Below, piece after piece: positions 9,589-17,829 of a stretch of DNA of 64,000 nucleotides. The position numbers and the translations under genes are program-made. Below the pieces are notes generated by a model. The model ran no database searches and was not told where the DNA came from. It saw only the letters and a program-made list of their open reading frames with translations. Every line of letters starts with the position of its first letter. Position 1 is the stretch's first letter. The DNA lies in contig NZ_JAJNKB010000001.1 in assembly GCF_021533195.1 (NCBI RefSeq), positions 248,001 to 312,000 of the forward strand. Direction: 5' to 3'. This stretch comes from Portibacter marinus (GTDB taxonomy: Bacteria; Bacteroidota; Bacteroidia; Chitinophagales; Saprospiraceae).

Positions 9589-9672
9589 GCCTTGGTGGTG
9601 GAATTGGTAGACACGCAGGACTTAAAATCCTGTGCCCCTTGGGGCGTGCGGGTTCAAGTCCCGCCCGAGGTA
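9589..9672 (+). tRNA. tRNA-Leu (anticodon TAA)
   Basis: An 84-nt class II tRNA: acceptor GCCTTGG/CCGAGGT with a terminal G-T pair, anticodon stem CAGGA/TCCTG around loop CTTAAAA (anticodon TAA), a long variable arm GCCCCTTGGGGC, T arm with GGGTTCAAGTCCC, discriminator A. CCA is not encoded. Its last nine bases also form the start of the 177-bp tandem repeat that follows. Confidence 0.96.
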
Positions 9673-10198
9673 CTATTTTAAACCTTGTAATTCAACAGAG
9701 TTACAAGGTTTTTTTTATTTATTGACCATGTGTGATTGTGGGCGGGACTTGAACGCTACCCTTCCGCCGGGTACGCCGGCGGCTCACTCGCTATAACGCT
9801 TCCAGCGTTATTCCTATAGTTAATGGACCGCTCCCTCACGCCCGAGGTACTATTTTAAACCTTGTAATTCAACAGAGTTACAAGGTTTTTTTTATTTATT
9901 GACCATGTGTGATTGTGGGCGGGACTTGAACGCTACCCTTCCGCCGGGTGTGTCGGCGGCTCACTCGCTATAACGCTTCCAGCGTTATTCCACTAGTAAA
10001 CAGACCGCTCACTCACGCCCGAGGTACTATTTTAAACCTTGTAATTCAACAGAGTTACAAGGTTTTTTTTATTTATTGACCATGTGTGATTGTGGGCGGG
10101 ACTTGAACGCTACCCTTCCGCCGGGTGTGCCGGCGGCTCACTCGCTATAACGCTTCCAGCGTTATTCCACTAGTAAACAGACCGCTCCCTCACTCCCG
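9664..10198 (+). repeat. Three tandem 177-bp repeats nucleated on the tRNA-Leu 3' end
   Basis: Units start at 9664, 9841 and 10018, and a four-base remnant CCCG (10195-10198) marks the start of a fourth. Each unit begins with CCCGAGGTAC, the acceptor 3' half of tRNA-Leu, then carries the terminator hairpin, a reverse copy of the tRNA T-arm (GGGCGGGACTTGAAC), a GC-rich hairpin CCGCCGG/CCGGCGG and a third hairpin ATAACGC/GCGTTAT. Copies 2 and 3 are nearly identical; copy 1 differs mainly in the GC hairpin loop and near its 3' end. No ORF of note and no flanking integrase is present. Expansion between CCCG microhomologies is a likely origin. Confidence 0.93.
9681..9716 (+). terminator. Intrinsic terminator of the tRNA operon, repeated three times
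   Basis: A perfect 10-bp stem (AACCTTGTAA/TTACAAGGTT) with a 10-nt loop, followed by a T-run. It ends the tRNA transcript 8 bases after tRNA-Leu. Because it lies inside the 177-bp repeat, identical copies are found at 9858-9893 and 10035-10070. Confidence 0.88.
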
Positions 10199-10574
10199 TG
10201 ATAAAATGAAAATCAGTTTCTATGATCTGCCAAATTTATTTGCTTGTCCAACACAAAAATTTAAATTACATCAGATAATTAGTACTCTAATATATATATA
10301 GATCACCATCCAGTGCCTTAAAAACTTGGGTGTTCTACAATGACATTTCACCTGATTATTCAAGACTTACTTCTACCCATAAGCAATGAGAAGTATAGAA
10401 AACAGAAAGTAGAAATAATTTTGACATCTATTCAGTGAAAATCTACACCATAGGAATATTGAACTTTATGATACAATAGTCTGTACCTAGATGAGCTCGC
10501 AAAATTATTAGTTAGTGAAATTCTCCTGATTGAAGATCGAAATCCAAATTGACCTGATAACCAAATAAAAGTTA
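10199..10574. other. AT-rich intergenic region without a recognisable feature
   Basis: 376 bases between the repeat and the response regulator stop. I see no ORF, tRNA, clear hairpin terminator or repeat, only an ATATATATA run near 10290. It lies downstream of the phosphorelay operon, so it may hold its 3' UTR. Confidence 0.6.
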
Positions 10575-11108
10575 TTAAAGGTTTTTTTGTAGAACCTTCA
10601 GTATGCCCTGGACTTTTTCGAACTGATCTACCAGTTTATCCATCATCATATCACCTTTCTCAATAGCGGATAAACTGATGGCTTCATCGATATGGGTTTT
10701 CAAGACATCCTTCTCCTGCTTTTCTTTAAACTTTTTGGCCAATACAGATTTAACCTTATTTGCAAGGCTCTCAATATTGTCTTTTAAAATATAACCATCT
10801 GCTCCCTGAAGAATGGTTTCCGCAGCTTTTTCCTCATTGTTCAATGCGCCTGTACAAAAGACAAATGGTATATCAATATCCTGTGTAACCATAAACAACA
10901 ATGCCTCTAAACCAGTGGCACCTTTCAATTCAAAATCACTTACTATGATATCAACCTTCTGACTGGTTACAACCTCTTTAAATGAATTCAAATCTTCACA
11001 GTGAGTGAATTGAGGCGATTTAAATTCCTTCGAAAGATGATGTTTGGCCAATACAAAATCTGAGGTACTGTCTTCTAAAATTAAAAATTTTAAGTTCTTA
11101 AAATCCAT
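10575..11108 (-). CDS. Single-domain response regulator (receiver only)
   Basis: 177 residues: a receiver domain at about 5-125 with the acidic pair E12/D13, phospho-acceptor Asp58 (DIIVSDFELKGATG), the conserved Thr in FVFCTGA and Lys in GYILKD, then a helical tail of about 45 residues with no DNA-binding motif. It therefore acts by protein contact, as in a phosphorelay, rather than on DNA. It is the last of four genes and starts 13 bases after the upstream kinase. The helical tail could be a histidine phosphotransfer-like or dimerising helix; this is a guess. Confidence 0.88.
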   Translation of the reverse strand: MDFKNLKFLILEDSTSDFVLAKHHLSKEFKSPQFTHCEDLNSFKEVVTSQKVDIIVSDFELKGATGLEALLFMVTQDIDIPFVFCTGALNNEEKAAETILQGADGYILKDNIESLANKVKSVLAKKFKEKQEKDVLKTHIDEAISLSAIEKGDMMMDKLVDQFEKVQGILKVLQKNL

Positions 11109-11121
11109 TGCTTGTTAATTG

Positions 11122-12420
11122 CTATAGTTCTTTGTCAATTCTGAATGTAAATATACTACCACCTGACGGATTATCTGCTACAAATATTTCTCCATTATGG
11201 TGTTCAACTATTTTCTTACAATACGCCAGACCTATTCCATGGCCCTCATAATCCATATGTGACCTACTAAACATATTGAAAATATTTTCTTTTTGGTCAT
11301 CTTCTATTCCGATCCCGTTATCACGTATACTAACAACCCACCATTCTTTCTCTTCCTTCTGCTCTATATGAATGCGGGGTGGCACATTTTTTTTTGAAAA
11401 CTTGATGCAGTTACTAACCAAATTTTGTAAAAGTTGCTTGATCTCGATCTTATTCCCTCTTACTGATGATAATTTGCCAAAAGTAATCGTAGCCTTCTTT
11501 TCATTGATAGCAGTATTAAGATCCTGTAAGACCTGAGCAAGCAATTCGTGCATGTTAATCAATTCATAAGATCCACTTTTGCCCAGTTTGGCATAATCCA
11601 GCAAATGTTCTATTAATGCATTCATTCTGGAAGTAGCATCGATAATAAAATTAAAAATCTCAGCAGTCTCGCGATCATGATCTCCTTGCTCTTCTTTAAG
11701 AATTTTTACCATTTCTGTAACCGTCCTGATAGGTTCCTTCAAATCATGGCTGACTATATAAGAAAATTGATCCAACTCTCTGTTTCGACTTGCTAAATTT
11801 CTAATCAAGGCATTATTCTTACGCAATGTGGCCTTAATTTGGAGATTGCTCTCCTCTAATTTCTTACTTGACTGCTCTAACTGTAATAATGAATCTTTAA
11901 GTTCTATTTTACTAAATTCTAATTCCGAGTTGGCACTGTAAATGGTAAAACGCCTTTCAATTATTTTCGCTACTTTGACGATAAGTTTAGTGTCCTCACT
12001 TCTAAGGGAATTCTCGTCAGAATCAACTATGGTCAAAACTCCAATCACGAAGCCTTCATGATCGATAAGTAAAATTCCGTTAAATCTTAAAGCATACAAG
12101 CTTTCACTGGTGTCCTTAAGTTCACTACCAGATAAAGAGGTAAGGACTCCTTCCTTATTCGATTCTATAACTTCAGCGCAAAAAGTTTTGATTGGTAGGT
12201 CTAATGAAGTATTTCCTTGTAAATTACCATAAATCCATTGCGTGTCAAGGTCGTAAAGCGTGATCGCCAACACGGAAGGATGAAGACTGGCATTTAACAA
12301 ATCAAAAATGTCTTCGAAAATGTCATCAGGCATCGAATGCAGTCTGTCATGTTTCAGTTCGTCTACATCCATAAGACTAAACCTAGACTTTTCAAATATA
12401 TTGCTAAGCTCAAGACTCAT
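11122..12420 (-). CDS. Soluble sensor histidine kinase with GAF-like input
   Basis: 432 residues and no membrane segment. An N-terminal GAF-like sensor (about 30-165) is followed by a coiled coil (about 170-212), a HisKA dimerisation domain with H-box IVSHDLKEP (His225) and a HATPase_c domain with N-box LLQNLVSNCIKF, G1 DNGIG and G2 GHGIGLAYC. The kinase would autophosphorylate His225 and pass phosphate to one of the two flanking receiver proteins. The start overlaps the preceding receiver gene by 11 bases, showing tight coupling. The signal is not identifiable; GAF domains bind small molecules or chromophores. Confidence 0.9.
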   Translation of the reverse strand: MSLELSNIFEKSRFSLMDVDELKHDRLHSMPDDIFEDIFDLLNASLHPSVLAITLYDLDTQWIYGNLQGNTSLDLPIKTFCAEVIESNKEGVLTSLSGSELKDTSESLYALRFNGILLIDHEGFVIGVLTIVDSDENSLRSEDTKLIVKVAKIIERRFTIYSANSELEFSKIELKDSLLQLEQSSKKLEESNLQIKATLRKNNALIRNLASRNRELDQFSYIVSHDLKEPIRTVTEMVKILKEEQGDHDRETAEIFNFIIDATSRMNALIEHLLDYAKLGKSGSYELINMHELLAQVLQDLNTAINEKKATITFGKLSSVRGNKIEIKQLLQNLVSNCIKFSKKNVPPRIHIEQKEEKEWWVVSIRDNGIGIEDDQKENIFNMFSRSHMDYEGHGIGLAYCKKIVEHHNGEIFVADNPSGGSIFTFRIDKEL

Positions 12421-12820
12421 AAAATTCTGCCACTATTTTCAACAGCATTTCTTGAGTCAAAGGTTTCGTCGAGAATTCTTTCACAATCCCAAACTCTTTA
12501 GCTTTGTCACGATCCTCCTGAGCTTCAGACGTGGTTAACATACAAACGATCATCTGTGCTTGCATTTTTTTCGGTAATTTCTCATATTCCTTCAAAAAAT
12601 CCCAGCCATTCATTCCAGGCATATTAATGTCTAAGAAAACGATTTCCGGGCAAGCGTATTCGCCATTAACTGCAGTTTTAAGATATTCTAGCGCTTCAGG
12701 AGCACTGTAAGTTACCACTACTTCCTCACAAACATCAGCCTTTGTAATTACTCTTTTGTGTAAAAAATTGTCAGCTTCAGAATCATCAATTAGCATAATC
12801 TTATTCAACTTTTTACTCAT
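12410..12820 (-). CDS. Single-domain response regulator (CheY-like)
   Basis: 136 residues forming a complete receiver domain: acidic pair D12/D13 (LIDDSEADNF), phospho-acceptor Asp64 (IVFLDINMPGMNG), conserved Thr in CMLTTSE and Lys in FSTKPL. The LIDDSEADNFLHKR start resembles receivers that serve bacteriophytochrome-like or hybrid kinases without an output domain. The gene is overlapped at both ends, by 4 bases with the membrane kinase upstream and 11 bases with the GAF kinase downstream, so the four products are made together. Confidence 0.9.
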   Translation of the reverse strand: MSKKLNKIMLIDDSEADNFLHKRVITKADVCEEVVVTYSAPEALEYLKTAVNGEYACPEIVFLDINMPGMNGWDFLKEYEKLPKKMQAQMIVCMLTTSEAQEDRDKAKEFGIVKEFSTKPLTQEMLLKIVAEFYES

Positions 12821-13827
12821 TTTACTTCCTCTTTTTTAAAATTAAATTTTATCGTTGTTCCACCACTCTTGTTGGTCTCCGCAATAATATTACCGCCATG
12901 AAGTTCTACTACACGATGACAAAGAGCGAGACCTAGCCCTCGTCCGTTAAATTTACTTTGAGCGTGTAATTTAGTAAATAAGTGAAAAACTTTAGCATGA
13001 TTTTTTTCATCAATGCCTATGCCGTTATCACTCACCTTAAATTCCCAATCTTCCTCGTTTTCGTCCACCGCCACTTCAATGCGAAGTGGCTTATCCTCAC
13101 TTCGGAATTTACTTGAATTTTCAAAAAGGTTTTTGAAAAGAATTCTAGTTTCCTTTTCCATAGCATTAATGATAGGGGGGGCATCATAATTTATGGGAAG
13201 ATCCATTTCTTCTGAAAGCTTTAAAAATAAATCTCTCAAAGATAGTGGCCTTCTTTTTCTATTCCGTCCTAATCTGGAGTACTGTAGCAATCCATCTATC
13301 AAACCTTTCATTCTCAAAGAGGCTTCACTAATAAATCTAAAGTAAGTCGCCGTTTCATCTTTAAATTCATCTTTATGCTCCTCATTCAGAATTTCTGTAA
13401 AACTTGTTAAAGATCGAAGAGGTTCATTTAAATCGTGTGAAGCCACATAAGCAAAATGTGTCAATTGTGCTTCTTTATCATCTACTCTTTGTTGCAACTC
13501 TTTGACCTTTCGAGATTGGTCAGTATACATTTTTAAGGTAAAATATACCAACCATACTACACCTGTGAAGAGCAACCTCCCAATTAAATCAGCACCCCAT
13601 CCCACTCGTACATTAGCAATACCTATCAGTACTAATATACAAATGATAGAAGCCGACAGCGCACCATTATCTTTTATAAATCTTAAAAAAATAAGTAAAG
13701 GAAGAAGATATAGTATGTAGATAGGTATTTTAGGCCCGACGACAAAGTCAATCAAGAGTATTACAAATCCTAGGATCAGACTTGCAGGAACAGCATACTG
13801 CTTTAAGTAAGTTTCAATCAATCGCAA
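12817..13827 (-). CDS. Membrane-bound sensor histidine kinase
   Basis: 336 residues. Three or four membrane segments occupy about residues 12-100 (SLILGFVILLIDFVVG, IYILYLLPLLIFLRFI, ASIICILVLIGIANV, LLFTGVVWLVYFTLKM), resembling the MASE-like membrane sensor fold with only short loops outside. A short coiled coil leads to HisKA with VASHDLNEP (His131) and HATPase_c with N-box LFKNLFENSSKF, DNGIG and GRGLGLALC. With little periplasmic sequence it may sense membrane or internal signals. First gene of the kinase-receiver-kinase-receiver operon; no DNA-binding protein is encoded nearby. Confidence 0.9.
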   Translation of the reverse strand: MRLIETYLKQYAVPASLILGFVILLIDFVVGPKIPIYILYLLPLLIFLRFIKDNGALSASIICILVLIGIANVRVGWGADLIGRLLFTGVVWLVYFTLKMYTDQSRKVKELQQRVDDKEAQLTHFAYVASHDLNEPLRSLTSFTEILNEEHKDEFKDETATYFRFISEASLRMKGLIDGLLQYSRLGRNRKRRPLSLRDLFLKLSEEMDLPINYDAPPIINAMEKETRILFKNLFENSSKFRSEDKPLRIEVAVDENEEDWEFKVSDNGIGIDEKNHAKVFHLFTKLHAQSKFNGRGLGLALCHRVVELHGGNIIAETNKSGGTTIKFNFKKEEVK

Positions 13828-13866
13828 TACAATATTAGTGTCACTATCGACGAAATAGACAAAATG

Positions 13867-14697
13867 CTATAAAAGTTCGCTTAGTTCAATAAAATCCATA
13901 TCGGTAAAGTCTTTATTTTCCCCAGCCATGGCCCAAATAAACGAATAGCTAGATGTTCCACTTCCAGCGTGTATCGACCATGGAGGTGAAATAATAGCCT
14001 GATTGTTTCTGACCCACATGTGTCTCGTCTGATCCGGCTCTCCCATAAAATGCATTACACCTTGCTTTTCTGGCACATCGAAATAAAGATAGATTTCACT
14101 TCTTCTGTCGTGCGTATGAGGAGGCATGGTGTTCCAGACTGAACCTTTGTGCATGACAGTAAGTCCCATAACTACCTGACAGCTTCCTATACCTTCATTG
14201 TGTATATACTTGTAGATTGTTCTTTCATTGGCGGTTTCAGATGAGCCAAGTGTGACAGGTAGCGCATCTTCTTTTGTAAATAATTTTGTTGGATGTTGCG
14301 CATGAGCCAAAGCTGAAAAACAGTAAAATTTTGCTGGATTTTTAGCATCATCAGAAGAAAATTTTACGTTTTTAATACCTTTTCCTATGTATAAGCATGA
14401 CAATTTCTCCAATTTGTAGGAATCTTCACCTGTTGAAATCTTACCTGTTCCTCCTACATTAATGATTCCGATTTCCCTTCTTTCCAGGAAATATTCACTT
14501 TTTAAGTCTTCATAGTTTTTTAGGTCAATGCTTTCGCCAAGGGGTACAATACCTCCTACTACCATTCGATCATAATGACTATATACAAAGTGTGACTGAC
14601 CATCTTCGAATATTTCTTCAATAAGAAAGTTTTCTCTGAGCTCCTCAGTGTTCATGGTTTCCACCTCGTTCGGGTGAGATTCATAACGTTGTTCCAT
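13867..14697 (-). CDS. kduI: 5-dehydro-4-deoxy-D-glucuronate isomerase
   Basis: 276 residues, the usual KduI length. KduI converts 5-keto-4-deoxyuronate, formed when unsaturated glucuronyl or galacturonyl residues are released, into 3-deoxy-D-glycero-2,5-hexodiulosonate. The bicupin metal site is intact: His194 and His196 with Glu201 in PPHTHDRRSEIY, and His243 in WSIHAG; the GTGKI and MGLTVMHKGSVWNTMPPHTH segments are typical. It acts in the cytoplasm directly after the GH88 step encoded 14 kb upstream. It is the last gene of the utilisation locus on this strand, separated from dctM by the CTAAC-rich array, so it may be transcribed by read-through or from its own promoter. Confidence 0.95.
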   Translation of the reverse strand: MEQRYESHPNEVETMNTEELRENFLIEEIFEDGQSHFVYSHYDRMVVGGIVPLGESIDLKNYEDLKSEYFLERREIGIINVGGTGKISTGEDSYKLEKLSCLYIGKGIKNVKFSSDDAKNPAKFYCFSALAHAQHPTKLFTKEDALPVTLGSSETANERTIYKYIHNEGIGSCQVVMGLTVMHKGSVWNTMPPHTHDRRSEIYLYFDVPEKQGVMHFMGEPDQTRHMWVRNNQAIISPPWSIHAGSGTSSYSFIWAMAGENKDFTDMDFIELSELL

Positions 14698-14744
14698 CTC
14701 TATCTTATATTTTATTTAAATAATTTCGTTTTCAATATTCAGTT

Positions 14745-14772
14745 TTCGCTATTCGCTATTCGCTATTCGCTA
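14745..14772. repeat. Four perfect tandem copies of TTCGCTA
   Basis: A 7-bp unit repeated exactly four times (14745-14751, 14752-14758, 14759-14765, 14766-14772), 48 bases upstream of kduI on the - strand. It adjoins the longer CTAAC array but has a different period and sequence. Confidence 0.93.
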
Positions 14773-14784
14773 ATTTCTAATTTT

Positions 14785-15075
14785 ATCCCCTAAAGCCCTA
14801 ACACGCTAACTCCCTAACGCCCTGACGCCCTAACGCGCTAATATCCTAAAGCCCTAATACCCTCACGCCCCAACGCCCCTAACAAGCTAACTACACTATC
14901 TCCCTAACACGCTAACTCCCTAACGCCCCAACAAGCTAACTCCCTAAAGCCCTCTCCCCAACACCCTAACGCGCTAACTCCCTAACACGCTAACTCCCTA
15001 ACACGCTAACTCCCTAACGCGCTAATAACCTAAAGCCCTAACCCGCTAACTCTTCGACGCCCCAACTACCCCCCT
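14785..15075. repeat. Telomere-like degenerate array, mostly 9-nt period around CTAAC
   Basis: About 290 bases made almost only of variants such as CCCTAACGC, GCTAACTCC and CCCTAAAGC. The CTAAC core recurs mostly every 9 bases, with substitutions but few shifts. The - strand, which is the coding strand of the flanking genes, is GTTAGGG-rich. The array fills the gap between dctM and kduI and its edge reaches the last codons of dctM (stop at 15066-15068). No ORF, hairpin terminator or mobile element border is visible. Function unknown. Confidence 0.9.
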
Positions 15076-16376
15076 AATCCAAACACATTCACCAGCCACA
15101 AACTCAACTGTGGAATAAATGTTACTAAAATTAAAGATACAACCATCGCTGCTAAAAAAGGGAGCAATGGTCTGATCACCTCAGTTACAGATATTTTAGC
15201 CACACCCGCTCCCACAAATAGAATAGTACCCACAGGTGGTGTGCACAGACCAATACATAAATTCAGGACCATAATGATACCAAAATGAACCGGATCCATA
15301 CCCAATTCTACAACCACAGGTAAGAAGATCGGTGTAAAGATCAGTACCGCCGGAGTCATATCCATAAACGTTCCGAAAACCAAGAGCGTCAAATTGATCA
15401 ACAGAAAAATAGCGATCGGATTGCTCACCGTATCTACAAGAAAACCAGTCATTAATTGTGGAATACTTTCAAAGGAAAAAAGCCAGGACATGGCCATTGA
15501 AGTACAAATCAGAAACATGACTATCGCTGTTGTTTTAGCACTATTCAGCAATATCGAAGGTAAATCCTTTATACCAATAGTTCTATATGCAAATCCTAAT
15601 CCACCGGCATATATAATGGCGATGGCGGCGGCTTCAGTAGCAGTGAATATACCCATCACAATCCCACCAACTACCACAACCAACATCAACAAACTCAAAA
15701 AAGATTTTCTAAAATCTGTCCATAGTTGCGAAAGCTTGACCCGATCTCCACGCTTAATTTTTTTTCTATAGGCTATATAGGCCGCTACAACAATAAGGGA
15801 CAATCCAACCAAAAATCCAGGTATATAACCTGCAATAAACAAGGCAGCTACAGATGCCGTTCCACCACTTGCAAGCGCATAGACAATCAAGACATTGCTT
15901 GGTGGAATGAGTAAACCTGTGGTGGAAGATGTTATATTGACCGAAGCACTGAAAGGAACAGGATAGCCTTCGTCCTTCATTCGATCCGTCATCACACTAC
16001 CAATTGCTGAAGCTGCAGCAACTGCTGATCCCGAAATGGCACCAAACAACATAGAGGCAATGACATTGACATATGCCAAACCACCTGGCAAGCTTCCTAC
16101 CATAGATTTTGCCAGGTTGACCAACCGATTGGCTATACCTCCCCTATTCATAAGCTCGCCTGCTAAAATAAAGAAAGGAATGGCCAGCAATGCAAAACTG
16201 TCGATACCCGTTGTCATTCTTTGCGAAACCGTAGTAATTCCCGGAATCAAGGAAATATTAATAAGCAGGGTCACAAGCGTTGATATTCCGATGCTATAGG
16301 CCACAGGCACTCCGTAAGCCAACAATGCAAAAAAGCTAACGAACAATACCAGAATACTGATTAATTCAATCGACAT
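15066..16376 (-). CDS. dctM: TRAP transporter large permease
   Basis: 436 residues with about 12 hydrophobic segments, the size of DctM/SiaM large permeases. Typical segments are FALLAIPFFILAGELMNRGG near the N-terminus, the helical hairpin AISGSAVAAASAIGSVM and the late MVLNLCIGLCTPPVGTILF. It is the sodium-coupled channel unit of a tripartite transporter and works with the small permease (overlapping by 11 bases upstream) and the DctP-type binding protein. Position next to uxuA, an SDR and kduI implies that the cargo is a free uronate such as glucuronate or a 4-deoxy-5-keto derivative. Its 3' end runs into the CTAAC array. Confidence 0.95.
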   Translation of the reverse strand: MSIELISILVLFVSFFALLAYGVPVAYSIGISTLVTLLINISLIPGITTVSQRMTTGIDSFALLAIPFFILAGELMNRGGIANRLVNLAKSMVGSLPGGLAYVNVIASMLFGAISGSAVAAASAIGSVMTDRMKDEGYPVPFSASVNITSSTTGLLIPPSNVLIVYALASGGTASVAALFIAGYIPGFLVGLSLIVVAAYIAYRKKIKRGDRVKLSQLWTDFRKSFLSLLMLVVVVGGIVMGIFTATEAAAIAIIYAGGLGFAYRTIGIKDLPSILLNSAKTTAIVMFLICTSMAMSWLFSFESIPQLMTGFLVDTVSNPIAIFLLINLTLLVFGTFMDMTPAVLIFTPIFLPVVVELGMDPVHFGIIMVLNLCIGLCTPPVGTILFVGAGVAKISVTEVIRPLLPFLAAMVVSLILVTFIPQLSLWLVNVFGLGG

Positions 16377-16842
16377 AATCCGCTATTTTAGAAATGTTGT
16401 AGATTGAATAAAACATAATCAGCAAACCACTAATGGGTACAATACTGTAGATAAAGCCCAGAGAAATGCCCATCGCCGGAGATTGTTGTCCCAAAATAAA
16501 TGTGATGTAGACGAGATTACCCCCACCTATGACCATGACGATCAATGCAAACAACATCATCAGTATCTCGATCATTCTCATCCTCCTTTTCAAGGCCTCT
16601 CCTTCTAGTTTCTTTATGAGGTAGTCCATAGAAAGATGTGCTCTTTTTCCATTAAGGTAAGCCGCTCCTAAAATAGAAAGCCAGATTAAGGAAAATCTGG
16701 CAAACTCCTCTGTAAAAGAGGATGATTGACCGACCACATATCGACTAAAAACCTGCCAGACCACGTCGAGAACCATCAAGGCAAATATAAATATCAGTAT
16801 GCCTTCAATAATCCTATTGACCCCTTTGTAAGCTGTTTCCAT
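16366..16842 (-). CDS. dctQ: TRAP transporter small permease
   Basis: 158 residues with four membrane helices (about 15-37, 48-68, 85-110, 125-148) and the DctQ signatures FSRYVVGQSSSFTEEFARF and LNGKRAHLSMD. DctQ scaffolds the large permease in the inner membrane. The ATG at 16842 is preferred because it lies one base after the dctP stop; another ATG at 16869 would add nine residues and overlap dctP by 26 bases. It is translationally coupled on both sides within the TRAP operon. Confidence 0.92.
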   Translation of the reverse strand: METAYKGVNRIIEGILIFIFALMVLDVVWQVFSRYVVGQSSSFTEEFARFSLIWLSILGAAYLNGKRAHLSMDYLIKKLEGEALKRRMRMIEILMMLFALIVMVIGGGNLVYITFILGQQSPAMGISLGFIYSIVPISGLLIMFYSIYNISKIADYVD

Positions 16843-16843
16843 A

Positions 16844-17827
16844 TTATTTTTGTTGTTCAATTCTTTCAATAAGTGAGGTCATTTCAGGATCATTAGCAAA
16901 TCGCTCCTTCACGATGGATGCTTTTTCTGCAAACTTAGATTTATCTGGTCTGATGATTTCCACACCAGCATCTTCAAGTATGACCATACATTCATCCACA
17001 TTATCCTTCCAAAACTTTTTTTGAGCAACTACGGATGCATCTGCTGCTTGTTGTAACCACTCTTGCTGTTGAGGACTTAAAGTATTCCAAAACTTTGTTC
17101 CGATCACCAGTACATCAGGAAGCGAACTATGTTCATCCAAAGAATAGTATTTGCATATTTCATAATGCCTGGAGGTTACAAAAGATGGTGGATTGTTTTC
17201 GGCCCCATCTACAACCCCTTGTTGTAGAGCAGTGTATAATTCACCGTAAGACATTGGCGTAGCCGAACCACCTAATGCATTGACCATGCTCACGGACATC
17301 TGATCATTCATTACTCTAATCTTCATACCGTTCAAATCATCCGGCTCTACAATTGGCTTTTCCTTGGTGTAAAAGCTTCTGCTACCGGCGTCGTAAAAGC
17401 ATAGTCCTTGTAATAAAAATTCACTACCGGCCTGCAACAACTCTTTACCTACCGGACCTTCTAGTACATTGAACAGATGTTCGTGATCTCGAAAAATATA
17501 GGGGATGCCCAGGACCTTATATTTAGGAGCAAAATTAGACATGGCAGCCGCGCTGACTTTGGTCATACTTATGCTTCCTATTTGAAGTAATTCTAATACC
17601 TCCCTTTCTGAGCCCAATTGACCATCAGGAAAAATCTTTACACTCAGTTTCCCTCCAGATATTCTCTCGGCCTCCTCAGCGAAAACCTCCATTCCTTTAT
17701 GTACGGGATGGCTGATGGGCAAAGTATGTGCTAAGAGAACTCGCTTCGTTTCGGTCACTTCACTGCAAGAATACATCATCAAAGTGCTAAATAATAATAC
17801 TCCTAATAACCTAGTAATTAACGACAT
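16844..17827 (-). CDS. dctP: TRAP transporter solute-binding protein (DctP type), lipoprotein
   Basis: 327 residues with a lipobox-like MMYSC (Cys20), so the binding protein is probably anchored in the inner membrane rather than free, as in other Bacteroidota. DctP-family features: LLAHTLPISHPVHKGMEVFAEE, GSISMTKVSAAAMSNF, MKIRVMNDQMSVSMVNALGG with the arginine that pairs with the ligand carboxylate, and GVVDGAENN. The family binds organic acids; neighbours uxuA and kduI indicate a sugar acid. The gene follows uxuA by two bases. Confidence 0.94.
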   Translation of the reverse strand: MSLITRLLGVLLFSTLMMYSCSEVTETKRVLLAHTLPISHPVHKGMEVFAEEAERISGGKLSVKIFPDGQLGSEREVLELLQIGSISMTKVSAAAMSNFAPKYKVLGIPYIFRDHEHLFNVLEGPVGKELLQAGSEFLLQGLCFYDAGSRSFYTKEKPIVEPDDLNGMKIRVMNDQMSVSMVNALGGSATPMSYGELYTALQQGVVDGAENNPPSFVTSRHYEICKYYSLDEHSSLPDVLVIGTKFWNTLSPQQQEWLQQAADASVVAQKKFWKDNVDECMVILEDAGVEIIRPDKSKFAEKASIVKERFANDPEMTSLIERIEQQK

Positions 17828-17829
17828 AA

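Noticed and set aside
9841-10108. Further tRNA-Leu genes in the repeats
   Set aside because: Only the acceptor 3' half and an inverted T-arm are repeated; no anticodon arm or 5' half is present.
9664-10198. CRISPR array
   Set aside because: Units are 177 bp without variable spacers, and no cas gene is nearby; it is a plain tandem duplication.
14785-15075. Chromosome end or true telomere
   Set aside because: The array is internal, degenerate and flanked by operon genes on both sides; Bacteroidota chromosomes are circular.
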